From Paenibacillus rhizovicinus (GTDB lineage Bacteria; Bacillota; Bacilli; Paenibacillales; Paenibacillaceae), in the NCBI RefSeq assembly GCF_010365285.1, contig NZ_CP048286.1, positions 372,001 through 436,000 of the forward strand: DNA of 64,000 bases. The letters run 5' to 3'. The notes beneath the pieces were generated by a model, which saw only the letters and a program-made list of their open reading frames with translations, searched no databases and was not told where the DNA came from. This document shows positions 17,901 to 25,888 of this stretch, piece by piece; position 1 is the first letter of the stretch; every line of letters begins with the position of its first letter. A program made the position numbers and the translations under genes.

Positions 17901-19653
17901 GAACTTTTTGGCCGATCTTAGGCGTAATTCCCGATCCGCCCGGGCCGACGTTCTGCCAGGTCTGGTTGTCCGACATGGCCATCCACGAGGTGTCCATGCC
18001 CAGAAGGATATAGTAGTGAAGCGCGCCGTTGTCCCTCACCCAGAATTGGATGCCGCCATGCTCGCCGGTGACCGGCGTAAGATCGAAATTCCATTCATAG
18101 TCGGTCAGCGAAGAGTCGCCGAAATGCGTCGGGTTGCTCGCATCTTTGCCGGGGAGAACCGTAGCGCTCGAGACCGAAGAGACTAATGTTCCGATAACGT
18201 GATAAGGAATTATTGTCGTGCCGTATCCCGTGATTATGCCATCGGAATCGGTCTGGTAAACAAGCAGCCATTTATTCGGGGAGACATTCGTGCCGAAAGG
18301 CGTGCCTGCCGTAAACGGTACGGCCCGGTTAATGGCGCCGATATTCGTATCGGCGCCCGGAGCCGCTTGCTGCGTGGAGGAAATCACGTAGTAGTAGGTT
18401 CCGCCCGCCGAGCCTCCGGCAACTGCCGTCGCTTCGAGCGTGCCGTTCGGCAACGTCGAGATAATTGCCGGGTCGGATACGAGCGTGGCGGTCAGCGCGT
18501 TTATTCCTTCCGCAAGCTCCGGATTCCACTTGCTGTACAGCGTGATGTCCGCAGTCACGGTATCGGAAGCGAAGTTCCACGGCGTCGAAAGCGCGGAGTC
18601 CGTATACCATCCGCCGAACGTATAGCCCGAACGGGTCGGGTCGGCTGGTTGAGCGAGCAGACCGCCGTTTAATACCCCTGATACCGCTGCGACTGCAGTT
18701 GCATCGAGAGGCGTGTTGAACGAAACCGTATGGGTGTCAGGCTGCCTAGTCACGGTTTCGTCGCGAACGACATGAACGACCGAATTCGAGATCGCAGCCG
18801 CCATCACGCTGTTACCGCCTCCGCCGTCGCATAACGCGAGCGTGACGCCGCCTTTTAAGTACACGGGAACCGTGGCTCCGGCAGTGGAAGTGTCCATCTT
18901 AAAGGTCGTGCCGCCCACAGTCAAAGAAATAACGGGACCATCCGCTTTGACTTGTACGTGCGTGGATACGTTAAGAGGCGTTGCGCCAACGCTGCCGCCG
19001 TTTACCCAAGTTCCAGCCGGGCCAAGTTGCAAGCCGGCAAATTTGGCATCCGGTTGTCCAAGCAGCAGGTAGTAATAGTGACCGTCGGCATTACGCACTT
19101 GGAACTGAATATTGCCATTCGTCCAAGTTGTCGGAGTGAAGTCGAGATCCCAAGCGTAGTCGGTCCAGCTGCTGTCGCCGAGCATAGGGGTTTTCTTGGA
19201 ACTCCATGCCGCCCCTGCTGCGTTAAAATCGATGCTGGTGGACGATTCCGTCTGCTTGTAGAGCAGTTTGCCGATATTCGCCCACATCAGCGGAACCTCG
19301 GCATAACCGGCAATATGACCATCGCCGCTAACATCATATACATTCAGGTAATCGCCCTGCATTTGCTTGCTGCCGATCGGCGCATTCAATGTTAACGGCT
19401 GCGCGCCAAGCGACTCTACCGTGTCAGTCGTGTCGTTCGGCGGCGTCGCGGGCTGTCCTTCGGAAATCGTATAATACAACTCCCCTGTTTCGCCGCTCAC
19501 TGCAGTGACGACGACCTGACCGTCGTTCATATTCCCGTTATCTGTCGAGAGCGTTACTGTAAGCGTTTCCGCGACTTGAGCCGCGAAAGCCGGCACGGCA
19601 CTCATCGAGAGAACCAGTGCAACGGTAAGCAGAATGGCATAAATACGCTTCAT
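14998..19653 (-). CDS. Secreted multimodular GH16 beta-glucanase
   Basis: 1551 residues. A signal peptide ends at AFA-A near residue 24. Two related concanavalin-like modules (about 30-300 and 390-660) share DSSWTDYAWDLDFTP / DSSLTDYEWNFDLTP and GHYYYLLLG / ALHYYILLG, so one arose by duplication. An InlB-type repeat module (about 308-376, TFGGWYTDSALSTPWNF) separates them. The GH16 catalytic domain spans about 790-1036 with TENDIVES: nucleophile E914, D916, acid/base E919. A CBM9-like domain (about 1150-1348), a cadherin-like beta-sandwich (about 1354-1440) and a beta-rich tail follow. It likely cuts beta-1,3 or mixed-linked glucans outside the cell. No S-layer homology or sortase motif is visible. 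An AGGAGG ribosome site precedes the ATG and a cre-like site lies upstream. Confidence 0.9.
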   Translation of the reverse strand: MKRIYAILLTVALVLSMSAVPAFAAQVAETLTVTLSTDNGNMNDGQVVVTAVSGETGELYYTISEGQPATPPNDTTDTVESLGAQPLTLNAPIGSKQMQGDYLNVYDVSGDGHIAGYAEVPLMWANIGKLLYKQTESSTSIDFNAAGAAWSSKKTPMLGDSSWTDYAWDLDFTPTTWTNGNIQFQVRNADGHYYYLLLGQPDAKFAGLQLGPAGTWVNGGSVGATPLNVSTHVQVKADGPVISLTVGGTTFKMDTSTAGATVPVYLKGGVTLALCDGGGGNSVMAAAISNSVVHVVRDETVTRQPDTHTVSFNTPLDATAVAAVSGVLNGGLLAQPADPTRSGYTFGGWYTDSALSTPWNFASDTVTADITLYSKWNPELAEGINALTATLVSDPAIISTLPNGTLEATAVAGGSAGGTYYYVISSTQQAAPGADTNIGAINRAVPFTAGTPFGTNVSPNKWLLVYQTDSDGIITGYGTTIIPYHVIGTLVSSVSSATVLPGKDASNPTHFGDSSLTDYEWNFDLTPVTGEHGGIQFWVRDNGALHYYILLGMDTSWMAMSDNQTWQNVGPGGSGITPKIGQKVHYRIVADGNTISLYNRLPGAAESLVFTNTLSSNGGHPVLLGGNAAVYSDPNYTLDNWATLNTDGNYKLNVANSTVNAIHHPSDTGNKNVMPAANFLHIPVPVAGKYPIGRYKYPDSSHTSSTTIEWSPEITSTFDKNTVYTAKVTLAPMIASSTYDGINPANITGVPAINGTTVTGATTAVDGDNLVETITFAPTGSTIAPFGEDALVFNDDFNGTSVDTSKWTVSPTQPRQGRSVWLPNEVSVDGSGNLAIHIEKDPNGGTAYYSGLSASDQANFIDTGAVTQKDDSINDYGYYESRIKFPVVSGTWGAFWKYASVVLNVGDQGVDGTENDIVESIRNDIGDIDSAIHWDGYGSDHKSMGITTNYPSVYDGNFHTFAMDWSPYEYIYYVDDVEVARIDRNTKDGSGNTPGICQNPTNIILSVEGASWAGVLPQGFDGAQMLVDYVKVYNQPKHIQIPPDQRFNLTDYVKLDLSTEYDKSASKWQVAATLTNVAASGNPQSGELTFLGNTQPYTVNAGTPVKFYYDVTPSTTEVSTKYTASYTDTTVQGTGIGTASTTLGVVNATTNNPPVTVDGLLNDAAWANAKPIDLNKGTASGMDPAVTATGKLAWDNQNLYLGVTVDTPSFNQTNSGGNIWMGDGMQVALRGPAGYRELGFALNSGDASITQWNWGADGSLTGANSAIPASSATTAIVRDAAAGTTTYEIAINWAYLGVDGDTVAAGDAYNIALVVNDSAAGARGYLAYFDGIASGAKGVGMGQLLLEGSQQQLSNDATLKSLTVDAAALTPVFDPASTAYSADVANAADSILIAAAPNDANAAVTGDGAHALAVGANVITVTVTAQDGTVKSYTVTVNRAPAAPADIVNISGVPVHFTVQSGTTILDLSDKSVVQDILINSGNTIVIDLSGGNTASAKVTIDVSLFKKIGKTVTIVTKDGSYSVTTQQLWNNSGKPRVITIKNGKLEFKNG

Positions 19654-19768
19654 GGATTGAACCTCCTGTTAAATGTCCGGCATGTGTACGTTCGCCGGTG
19701 ATTGATCATCCGCCTCTGCGTTCCTGGCGCTGGGGTTTTCTGATTACACTTCGGTGTTCGCATGCAGA

Positions 19769-19782
19769 TCGAAAGCGCTTCC
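19769..19782. promoter_or_regulatory. Candidate CcpA cre site
   Basis: TCGAAAGCGCTTCC closely matches the palindromic cre pattern TGAAAGCGCTTTCA and lies about 120 bases upstream of the secreted glucanase start, as expected for carbon catabolite control. Confidence 0.55.
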
Positions 19783-19986
19783 TTTAATGCTGAATCTACT
19801 GCTGAATCTAATGCTGAATCGGCATTCTTATTCGGGGACTTCACCTTCTTCCTTCACCAAACTTACAAATTGTTTACAACATAGTTACTCTCTTCCACAA
19901 GTATCCTGTCATCTCCTTTGGCGAAAAAACACTACTATTGGCGAATGGTCTGAATGCGGAAAATAGTACGGAAAAAGCACGAAAAA

Positions 19987-20024
19987 AAGCCCGTTTATCC
20001 GCGGCGAGCACGGAAAACGAGCTT
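19987..20024 (-). terminator. Terminator of the small GF-rich protein gene
   Basis: On the minus strand AAGCTCGTTT pairs with AAACGGGCTT (one G-U) and is followed by a run of seven T, ending 12 bases beyond the stop of the gene. Confidence 0.78.
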
Positions 20025-20036
20025 ATGTCACCCGGG

Positions 20037-20303
20037 TCAGAAGAAGAAATCTCCATCAAACCCGCCGAATCCTCCAAATCCGCCAAATCCGGCAAAGAGG
20101 CCAATAGCGAGTAAATCGAAGAGCAGCAACGGAAGCAGAAATTTCGTTTTTACGGCTTTCCCTTTTTCCTGTTTAAACTGCGTAAGAACGACACGATTAC
20201 CTTGAATTTGCGTCAATGTCCCTGTAACGATGGATCCGTCCTTCTTTACCGCATAGATTTTCTTGCCGTAATATTTGGATATCTGTTGCTTGCTGACAGC
20301 CAT
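20037..20303 (-). CDS. Small protein with Gly-Phe repeat tail, unknown
   Basis: 88 residues with a GGGAGGAA ribosome site. The first half (ISKYYGKKIYAVKKDGSIVT, then GTLTQIQGNRVVLTQF) looks like a small SH3- or KOW-like beta barrel. A hydrophobic stretch FLLPLLLFDLLAIGLF leads into FAGFGGFGGFGGFDGDFFF. This combination suggests a membrane or coat-associated protein, but I do not recognise the family. It is followed by its own terminator. Confidence 0.7.
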   Translation of the reverse strand: MAVSKQQISKYYGKKIYAVKKDGSIVTGTLTQIQGNRVVLTQFKQEKGKAVKTKFLLPLLLFDLLAIGLFAGFGGFGGFGGFDGDFFF

Positions 20304-20378
20304 GCGTTATTCCTCCCTCTCGACTGCACTTGTACTACTCTAGTAATCTATTCAACTGCATGAGAGGATGACTGGGTC

Positions 20379-21836
20379 TTACCTTTCGGAGGCCGTTCGC
20401 GATTCGTGAATGGGCAAAATAACTTCCACCATCGTCCCTTTCCCGACTTCGCTTTCGATGCGCATCGTCCCTCTATGGTTTTGTATGATACGCATGGAAA
20501 CCATTAATCCCAACCCCGTGCCTGTTTCTTTCGTCGTGAAAAAAGGATTGCCGATCTTGGCGATCTCTTCCTGGGGGATTCCGTGCCCTTCGTCATGGAT
20601 GCGGATATAGACGTTCTCGTTCATTTGTTTGGCTTGAATGACCACTTCTCCGCCGTTCGGCATGGATTCGATGGCATTCTTCAATATGTTGATAAAGACT
20701 TGCTTGATACTGCTTTGACATTGAACGAGCGGTAAACGGGCATCTAAGGCGCCCTTGATTTGAACGTTATACAGGTTGGCTTGTCCTTCTAACAGTCTCG
20801 TCACATGATTGAAAATATGCGCCATGTCCCTTAATTCGAAAACCTCGTTCGTAGGTTTAGCCAATACTAACAGCTCGCTTACGATTTCATTGATGCGATC
20901 GATTTCCGAAATCATGACATCGTTGCGCAGCTTCCTGGTACCCTCGATATCTTCTTTCATATACATCTGCATAAATCCCCGCAGGCTGGTCAACGGATTT
21001 CTGATTTCGTGCGCAATTCCTGCTGCCAGCTCGCCGACCAAGGTTAGTTTCTCGGATCTGCGGATGATGTCTTCGGAATGGATTCGTTCGGTGATATCCC
21101 GCCCCATGCTGATCGCATGCAGAATTTCTCCCGCAGCATTCCTGATTTTTTTGGAATGCGCTTCTTGCCAGATATAATGGCCCTTCTTATGCCTAAGCCG
21201 ATACACATAAATCCTGCTATCCTCTTGATCCGCGTTGCCCCGCCTTAACCAGCCGCCGTTCATATCCTCCGGATGCCAGTACTCATACGCATATTTCCCG
21301 ATGAGTTCTTCCGGCTCGTATCCGAGTTGGTTACGGATAGCCGGCGAGACATAGGAGATAATGCCTTCGGGCGTTAACCGCAAAATCACGTCCTGCGAAT
21401 GTTCGGAAATCAGCTTGTGCAGTTCTTCGATCCGCTTCAGCTCTTCTTCCTTCGCTTTTTGCTCCGTGATATCCACGATTTGCGCGATGAAGATGTCTTT
21501 TCCTTGTATCCCCTGCAGGTTCCTTCCTACTGTCACATTGAGAAGCCCCCATAGTACGGACCCTGATTTATGCACATATCTTTTTTCTATTTGATAACCG
21601 TCCATTTCACCCTGCACCAATTTGCCCCATAATTTCAGGTCAGCTTCCAAATCTTCAGGATGGGTGACAATCGAGAAACCGATCGTGACGAGTTCGCCTT
21701 CGCTGTATCCTAACATGTTGCAATACGACGAATTCACCTTCAAAAAACTTCCATTACAAGATAATAAAGCCATTCCGATTGGAGATTTCTCGAATGCGTG
21801 CAAAAAAAGACTATCGTCATTGATATGAGATAACAT
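20379..21836 (-). CDS. PAS-domain sensor histidine kinase, KinA/KinE-like
   Basis: 485 residues from the ATG at 21836, which has GGAGG 5 nt upstream; a further ATG at 21848 has no ribosome site. There are no membrane helices. PAS domain 1 covers about 10-125 and PAS 2 about 140-252 (each closed by DITEQ/DITER). The HisKA motif AAGIAHEIRNPLTSLRGF puts the phosphate on His276. The ATPase part shows NAIESMPNGG, DEGHGIP and TGTGLGLMVS. This layout fits cytoplasmic kinases that feed the Spo0F phosphorelay. No response regulator is adjacent, which also fits an orphan phosphorelay kinase. Confidence 0.88.
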   Translation of the reverse strand: MLSHINDDSLFLHAFEKSPIGMALLSCNGSFLKVNSSYCNMLGYSEGELVTIGFSIVTHPEDLEADLKLWGKLVQGEMDGYQIEKRYVHKSGSVLWGLLNVTVGRNLQGIQGKDIFIAQIVDITEQKAKEEELKRIEELHKLISEHSQDVILRLTPEGIISYVSPAIRNQLGYEPEELIGKYAYEYWHPEDMNGGWLRRGNADQEDSRIYVYRLRHKKGHYIWQEAHSKKIRNAAGEILHAISMGRDITERIHSEDIIRRSEKLTLVGELAAGIAHEIRNPLTSLRGFMQMYMKEDIEGTRKLRNDVMISEIDRINEIVSELLVLAKPTNEVFELRDMAHIFNHVTRLLEGQANLYNVQIKGALDARLPLVQCQSSIKQVFINILKNAIESMPNGGEVVIQAKQMNENVYIRIHDEGHGIPQEEIAKIGNPFFTTKETGTGLGLMVSMRIIQNHRGTMRIESEVGKGTMVEVILPIHESRTASER

Positions 21837-21995
21837 CGAATCCTCCATTTTAATGCAAATAAAATTTGAATAGCCTTAATAAGGCATTATAACAGTATTA
21901 GTTATTTATACATATATACGTTTTTCCAATTCCTTGATGGATAGGACCATTAGTCACGATCTTCGCTATAACAAATGCCATTCTCACGCACAAAT

Positions 21996-22023
21996 GGAGC
22001 AAATGCCATTGGCAATTTGCTCC
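21996..22023 (-). terminator. Terminator of the DUF2500 gene
   Basis: GGAGCAAAT-GCC pairs with GGC-ATTTGCTCC. It lies 39 bases downstream of the DUF2500 stop. The U-tract is weak (ATTTGTG). The arm sequence recurs at 48942-48969. Confidence 0.65.
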
Positions 22024-22061
22024 ACAGTTCGTCGTGCTGCTTTGTTCTTTCGCGTCATGTC

Positions 22062-22442
22062 TTATCTGTGAAATTCTTTAAAACGCGTGCCTTGATACGT
22101 GAGCGGTCCATGATCGCCTACGACAATCAAACCGTATTTATCGCCTCTGACCTGCAATTCGATGCGCGAACCGTTATCGAATTCAAAAGTCACGTAATAA
22201 TCGGTACTTGCGCTCGAGTTCCCTGAACCGCCCCATACCTCGGTTCGTTTATCCACTACGGTCACGGGACTCGTAATAACTTCGGAGGCGTTGTTCGCCG
22301 TCCATCGCCATGTACCGCGAAGGATGACGTACAAGAACCCGCCAACGACGACGATGAATACAAACCCTCCGAACAGTTTGAAGAGAAGAGGCAGTTCCTT
22401 TAAAGCTCCAAAAAATCCTGGGTCGCCCGGGTATCCGTTCAT
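22062..22442 (-). CDS. DUF2500 domain membrane protein
   Basis: 126 residues from the ATG at 22442 (GAGGAG ribosome site at 7 nt). One N-terminal membrane helix (LFKLFGGFVFIVVVGGFLYV) precedes a beta-rich extracytoplasmic or cytoplasmic domain with the family's order: VVDKRTEVWGG, TDYYVTFEFDNGSRIELQV, YGLIVVGDHGPLTYQGTRF. This matches DUF2500 proteins of Bacilli. Function is unknown. It is a single gene with its own terminator. Confidence 0.88.
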   Translation of the reverse strand: MNGYPGDPGFFGALKELPLLFKLFGGFVFIVVVGGFLYVILRGTWRWTANNASEVITSPVTVVDKRTEVWGGSGNSSASTDYYVTFEFDNGSRIELQVRGDKYGLIVVGDHGPLTYQGTRFKEFHR

Positions 22443-22598
22443 ATGCGCTCTCCTCAACGAACCGAAATTCTATTTTGTTCTCATCCCCTTTACGCTTCCG
22501 CGACTTGGAAAGTTGCGTTTTCCTTCCCGTCAGGGAGTTCCGTCTACGGTATATTCTTGAGTTAGCGTGCAGGATCAATAATAATCGCGACGCTTCGC

Positions 22599-23612
22599 TT
22601 AGAGATTACGGAAGGCGTCCGACGGATTGACGTCCTTGCTCAATTGCCCGTGTTCCTTCAGCCAGTCGATGATCGAACGCCAGGACTGCTCGGTTTGGCT
22701 GCCGAAGGGCTCCGTCCCCGCGTCCATCAACGGAAGCAGAATCGCCAAGCTCTGCTTCTCGACATCGGCGTCGAGCGGAGATTCCTCGTCTTGCCGATCC
22801 AGCAGCAGCTGCAGCGCTTCGTCCGGATGGCTCGCGGTATACGCTTGTCCTTTGGCGGCTGCCTCCATGAACTTCTTGATCGCGGCTCCGTTGTTCTTCA
22901 AGCCGTCCTCGCTGGCCGTCAGAACAAGCTCGTAATAATCCGGCACGCCATAATCGGAAGGATCGAACGCGGCGAGCTTCTTGCCTTCCTTCTCGAGCAG
23001 CAGTTTCTCGTGGTTCACGTAGCCCCCGATGATCGCGTCCACCTTCTTGGTGCTCATCGCCGGGATCAAGTCCCAGCCGACGTCCACGTGGGAGAGCTTC
23101 GAAGGATCTCCGCCGTCCGATTTCACCATCGTATCGACGATCGCCTGGTCGAGCGGAATAGACGGGTAACCGATTTTCTTCCCGGCCAAATCCTTCGGAC
23201 TATGAATGTCCGGCGACTCCAGCACCAATAATTGATTGAGCGGATGGCGAACGATGGCGCCGACCGATACGATCGGAATGTCTTCGGCGCGCGAAATCGC
23301 GACCTGCATTTGATAGCTGAGCGCCAGATCGGCCTTGCCGGCGGCGACCAGCTTCAGCGCGTCGTTCGTGTCCGCGGGCGTCTGCAGCTTGACCTTCAAG
23401 CCCGCAGCCTTGAAATACCCCTGCTCCTCGGCGGCATACAAGAAGGTATGCACCGCATTCGGATACCAGTCCAGCAGCACGGTCAGTTCGGTTTCGCCGC
23501 CCTCCGCCTGCTTGCCTGACTCGGAGCCGCAGCCGACGGCTGCGAGGATGGCCAAGGCCAGAACCGCAGCCAGCCATGCGCCTTTCTTCCATCGTTGAAT
23601 CGCTATGTTCAT
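22599..23612 (-). CDS. thiY: NMT1/THI5-like substrate-binding lipoprotein (ThiY-like)
   Basis: 337 residues from the ATG at 23612, overlapping the tenA stop as ATGA. The lipobox LAAVGC marks lipidation. The mature part starts TELTVLLDWYPNAVHTFLYA, the typical opening of NMT1-type binding proteins for pyrimidine precursors of thiamine. Position in a TPP-riboswitch operon with ylmB and tenA points to formylaminopyrimidine (FAMP) uptake, as for ThiY of Bacillus halodurans. The partner permease (ThiX) and ATPase (ThiZ) genes are not here and must be elsewhere if this is a complete transporter. Confidence 0.86.
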   Translation of the reverse strand: MNIAIQRWKKGAWLAAVLALAILAAVGCGSESGKQAEGGETELTVLLDWYPNAVHTFLYAAEEQGYFKAAGLKVKLQTPADTNDALKLVAAGKADLALSYQMQVAISRAEDIPIVSVGAIVRHPLNQLLVLESPDIHSPKDLAGKKIGYPSIPLDQAIVDTMVKSDGGDPSKLSHVDVGWDLIPAMSTKKVDAIIGGYVNHEKLLLEKEGKKLAAFDPSDYGVPDYYELVLTASEDGLKNNGAAIKKFMEAAAKGQAYTASHPDEALQLLLDRQDEESPLDADVEKQSLAILLPLMDAGTEPFGSQTEQSWRSIIDWLKEHGQLSKDVNPSDAFRNL

Positions 23613-24280
23613 ACCGGCCAAGCCTCCAAGCGATAAGCCATATCCCAGAACATGTATTCCAGTTTGGAAGCGACCATGAAGCGTTCCTCAAGCTGCGCGA
23701 GCTCCCGTTCGGGCAGCCCTTCCGCGAGTCGATCCATCAGCGCGATGCACCAGTCGGTAAGCGCGCCGAACTCCTCGGAGCCGTACATCAAGATCCACTC
23801 CCGGTAGAGCGGATGGTCCAAGGCGCCCGGAACCTTCATGCAAGCTGTCCCGATCTCCCGATAGCTCCACATGCACGGAAGCAGGACGGCCGCCACCTCG
23901 GGCAGCGATCCTTGCGCAGCGGTATCCAGCAAATACTTGGTGTACGCGACCGTGGTCGGCGAAGCGAGCGTTTGCTCCAGCTCATCGCGCGAGATGCCGA
24001 AACGCGCCGCATATTGCCGGTGAAGCTCCATTTCCACGTTCAGCGTGGAATGAAGCAGCTCGGCGAACTTGGCCATGGTTTCCAAGTCTCTGGCCTTCAA
24101 GCTGCCCATGGCGAATACCTTGGCGTAATCGATCAGATAAACATAGTCCTGCTTGAGATAATAGATGAATCGTTCGGGATCCAGCGTCCCGTCTCGTAAT
24201 TCCGTCAAGAAAGGATGCTCATGGCTCTTCGCCCATAGTTCCTGCGCGGAACGATATAACCTGTCACTGAATGGATTCAA
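23609..24280 (-). CDS. tenA: TenA aminopyrimidine aminohydrolase
   Basis: 223 residues from a TTG at 24280 with an AAGGGGAGGG ribosome site; the TTGA overlaps the ylmB stop. The frame stays open upstream, but only inside ylmB. TenA marks are present: SHEHPFLTELRDGTL near residue 20, YLKQDYVYLIDYAKVFA, the nucleophile region LLPCMWSYREIGT, and C-terminal KLEYMFWDMAY with the catalytic Glu. TenA hydrolyses 4-amino-5-aminomethyl-2-methylpyrimidine to HMP, the step after YlmB in salvage of degraded thiamine. Confidence 0.92.
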   Translation of the reverse strand: MNPFSDRLYRSAQELWAKSHEHPFLTELRDGTLDPERFIYYLKQDYVYLIDYAKVFAMGSLKARDLETMAKFAELLHSTLNVEMELHRQYAARFGISRDELEQTLASPTTVAYTKYLLDTAAQGSLPEVAAVLLPCMWSYREIGTACMKVPGALDHPLYREWILMYGSEEFGALTDWCIALMDRLAEGLPERELAQLEERFMVASKLEYMFWDMAYRLEAWPV

Positions 24281-25602
24281 TGGGTTTCCCTCCCCTTCAT
24301 GGTTGCGATCTCTTCTTCTTCGAACTCCGGTTTCATCCGGTTGCACCAGTCGGCAATGAAGGCGATCATGATCTTCGCGTAGTCGACCAGTTCTCTCATA
24401 TCGGCGCTTTCGTCTACGGCATGCGCATTGGCCAGCTCGCCCGGACCATAGATCAGCGTCGGTATCCCCGCTCGCCCGATCCAGCCCGCATCCGTAACGG
24501 ACGGGCTCATGCCGACGCTCGGCGCCGAGCCCCGCACTTGCCGGTGAATGCCGGCTAAGCTCACGAGCCCATCGCCATCCGGATCCAGCTCCAGGGACGG
24601 GAAGACTTCGCCCCGCTCCTCGATCATCGACCGGCCTCCCCAGCGGAATTCAGGCGGATGATTCCTCAGCCATGGATCGCCTTGGGCGACGCCGAGCAGA
24701 TGCTGCTCGATCTCGGCGGCCACCGACTCGTAATCCTCGTTCGGATAGAAGTGCACCGTAATCCAGAGGGCGCACCGGTCCGCGATGAACGCCGCATGAC
24801 GGCCTCCCTCGATAACGGCGGGGTTGATCGTGTTCGATCCCGCCGGGAAGCCCGGATAGGACTTGGTCACGGCCCAATGCCGCTCCAATTCCTGAAGGCC
24901 GGCGATCAGCTTGGCCATCTTCTCGATCGCGCTGGCGCCTTGAACGCCGCCGCCCGCATGAATCATGCGCGATCGCATCCCGTCATGGTAAGTCACCGGA
25001 CTTTGAACGGTTACCCAGCCGGTGATGACGCCGCCTTGTCCTTGAATGGCCAGCCCGCTCGTATCCGCCACCACGGCAAGATCCGCTTGATACCCCCGCT
25101 CCATGCAAGCCCTGGTGCCCGCTTCGCCGGCTTCTTCGCCGATGACCGAATGCAACAGCAGATCCCCCTTGAGCCGGATACCCGACTCCTCCAGCAATTT
25201 CGCCGCGAACAGCAGCGCGGCCAGCCCGCCTTTCATATCCGCCGTGCCTCTGCCGTAAGCCCGGCCGTCCTTCAACGTCAAAGCGAACGGATCGTACCGC
25301 CACTCCCGCGCGTCCCCGACTTCGGCGACGTCCATATGGCCGTTCAGCAGCAGGCTTCGATACTTATCTCCCTGCGTGCCGCGTTTCACGGCGGTCACGT
25401 TCGGATCGCCGGGATACACCTCCCACAGCTCCGTCTCGAAGCCGCTCTCTCGGAGCTGCCGCTCCAGAAACCGCTGCGCCTCCAACGTATTCCGCGCTGG
25501 CGGGCTGACCGTCGGATAAGCGACCAGCTGGGCCAGGAGAGCGAATAACTCATCCTGTCTCTCCTCCGCTTGCTGCTGCAAGCGTGCAATCAAAGTCTCC
25601 AT
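24277..25602 (-). CDS. ylmB: M20 amidohydrolase, YlmB-type formylaminopyrimidine deformylase
   Basis: 441 residues of the ArgE/DapE/ACY1 family: LLLNGHMDVAEVG (first zinc His), YGRGTADMKGGLAAL (bridging Asp), GEEAGEAGTR (catalytic and zinc Glu) and a C-terminal IYGPGELANAHAVDES (zinc His). The family alone does not tell the substrate, but first place in a TPP-riboswitch operon followed by tenA and thiY is the arrangement of YlmB, which deformylates FAMP. A GAAGGAGT ribosome site precedes the ATG. Confidence 0.87.
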   Translation of the reverse strand: METLIARLQQQAEERQDELFALLAQLVAYPTVSPPARNTLEAQRFLERQLRESGFETELWEVYPGDPNVTAVKRGTQGDKYRSLLLNGHMDVAEVGDAREWRYDPFALTLKDGRAYGRGTADMKGGLAALLFAAKLLEESGIRLKGDLLLHSVIGEEAGEAGTRACMERGYQADLAVVADTSGLAIQGQGGVITGWVTVQSPVTYHDGMRSRMIHAGGGVQGASAIEKMAKLIAGLQELERHWAVTKSYPGFPAGSNTINPAVIEGGRHAAFIADRCALWITVHFYPNEDYESVAAEIEQHLLGVAQGDPWLRNHPPEFRWGGRSMIEERGEVFPSLELDPDGDGLVSLAGIHRQVRGSAPSVGMSPSVTDAGWIGRAGIPTLIYGPGELANAHAVDESADMRELVDYAKIMIAFIADWCNRMKPEFEEEEIATMKGRETH

Positions 25603-25648
25603 CGTCTATACTCCTTCGCTTAAGGCTGCGGGCATGAACAATAGAAAA

Positions 25649-25676
25649 AAACCATTCGAGAATAAACGAATGGTTT
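25649..25676 (-). terminator. Riboswitch-controlled terminator upstream of ylmB
   Basis: A 10-bp stem AAACCATTCG/CGAATGGTTT with a run of six T on the minus strand lies between the TPP aptamer and ylmB. This is the expression platform: terminating when TPP is bound. Confidence 0.9.
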
Positions 25677-25687
25677 GAATTCGATAC

Positions 25688-25778
25688 GTTCTCTACGCCA
25701 GCATTACCTGGTTCAGATTAACGGTCAGGGAAAGAACATTCCCTATCTCAGCCGGATTTCATCCAGCACCCGTAGTCT
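25688..25778 (-). promoter_or_regulatory. TPP riboswitch (THI box)
   Basis: On the minus strand the conserved THI-box elements appear in order: a GGGTGCTGG-like opening, CTGAGATAGGGAA, CCCTGACCGTTAATCTGAA, CCAGGTAATGCTGGCG, closing with CGTAGAGAA that pairs with the initial CTACG (P1, 25693-25697 with 25771-25775). It is followed by an intrinsic terminator and the ylmB-tenA-thiY operon, so it represses thiamine salvage when TPP is plentiful. Confidence 0.95.
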
Positions 25779-25888
25779 ATTAAATTAGTTTCACTATAGC
25801 GCATGATATTGGAAATGACAAGGAGAATTAGCGTTCGCGAATCGGAATACGCTGCCGATCCGAAGCAGCTGCTCCATGCGAGTCTCGA

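Larger units (their letters stand above)
19654..20036. other. Intergenic region upstream of the GH16 gene
   Basis: No credible gene. It holds a candidate cre site (19769-19782), three degenerate 12-bp direct repeats around TGCTGAATC (19787-19822) and, near 19987-20024, the terminator of the next gene. The long leader suggests regulation of the glucanase. Confidence 0.6.

Noticed and set aside
17143..18186. A 347-codon plus-strand frame opposite the GH16 gene
   Set aside because: Antisense of a gene with clear domains; Arg-rich composition and no ribosome site.
23200..23691. A minus-strand frame overlapping the thiY-like and tenA genes
   Set aside because: It lies in another frame over both real genes and is Arg/Gly-rich with no motif.
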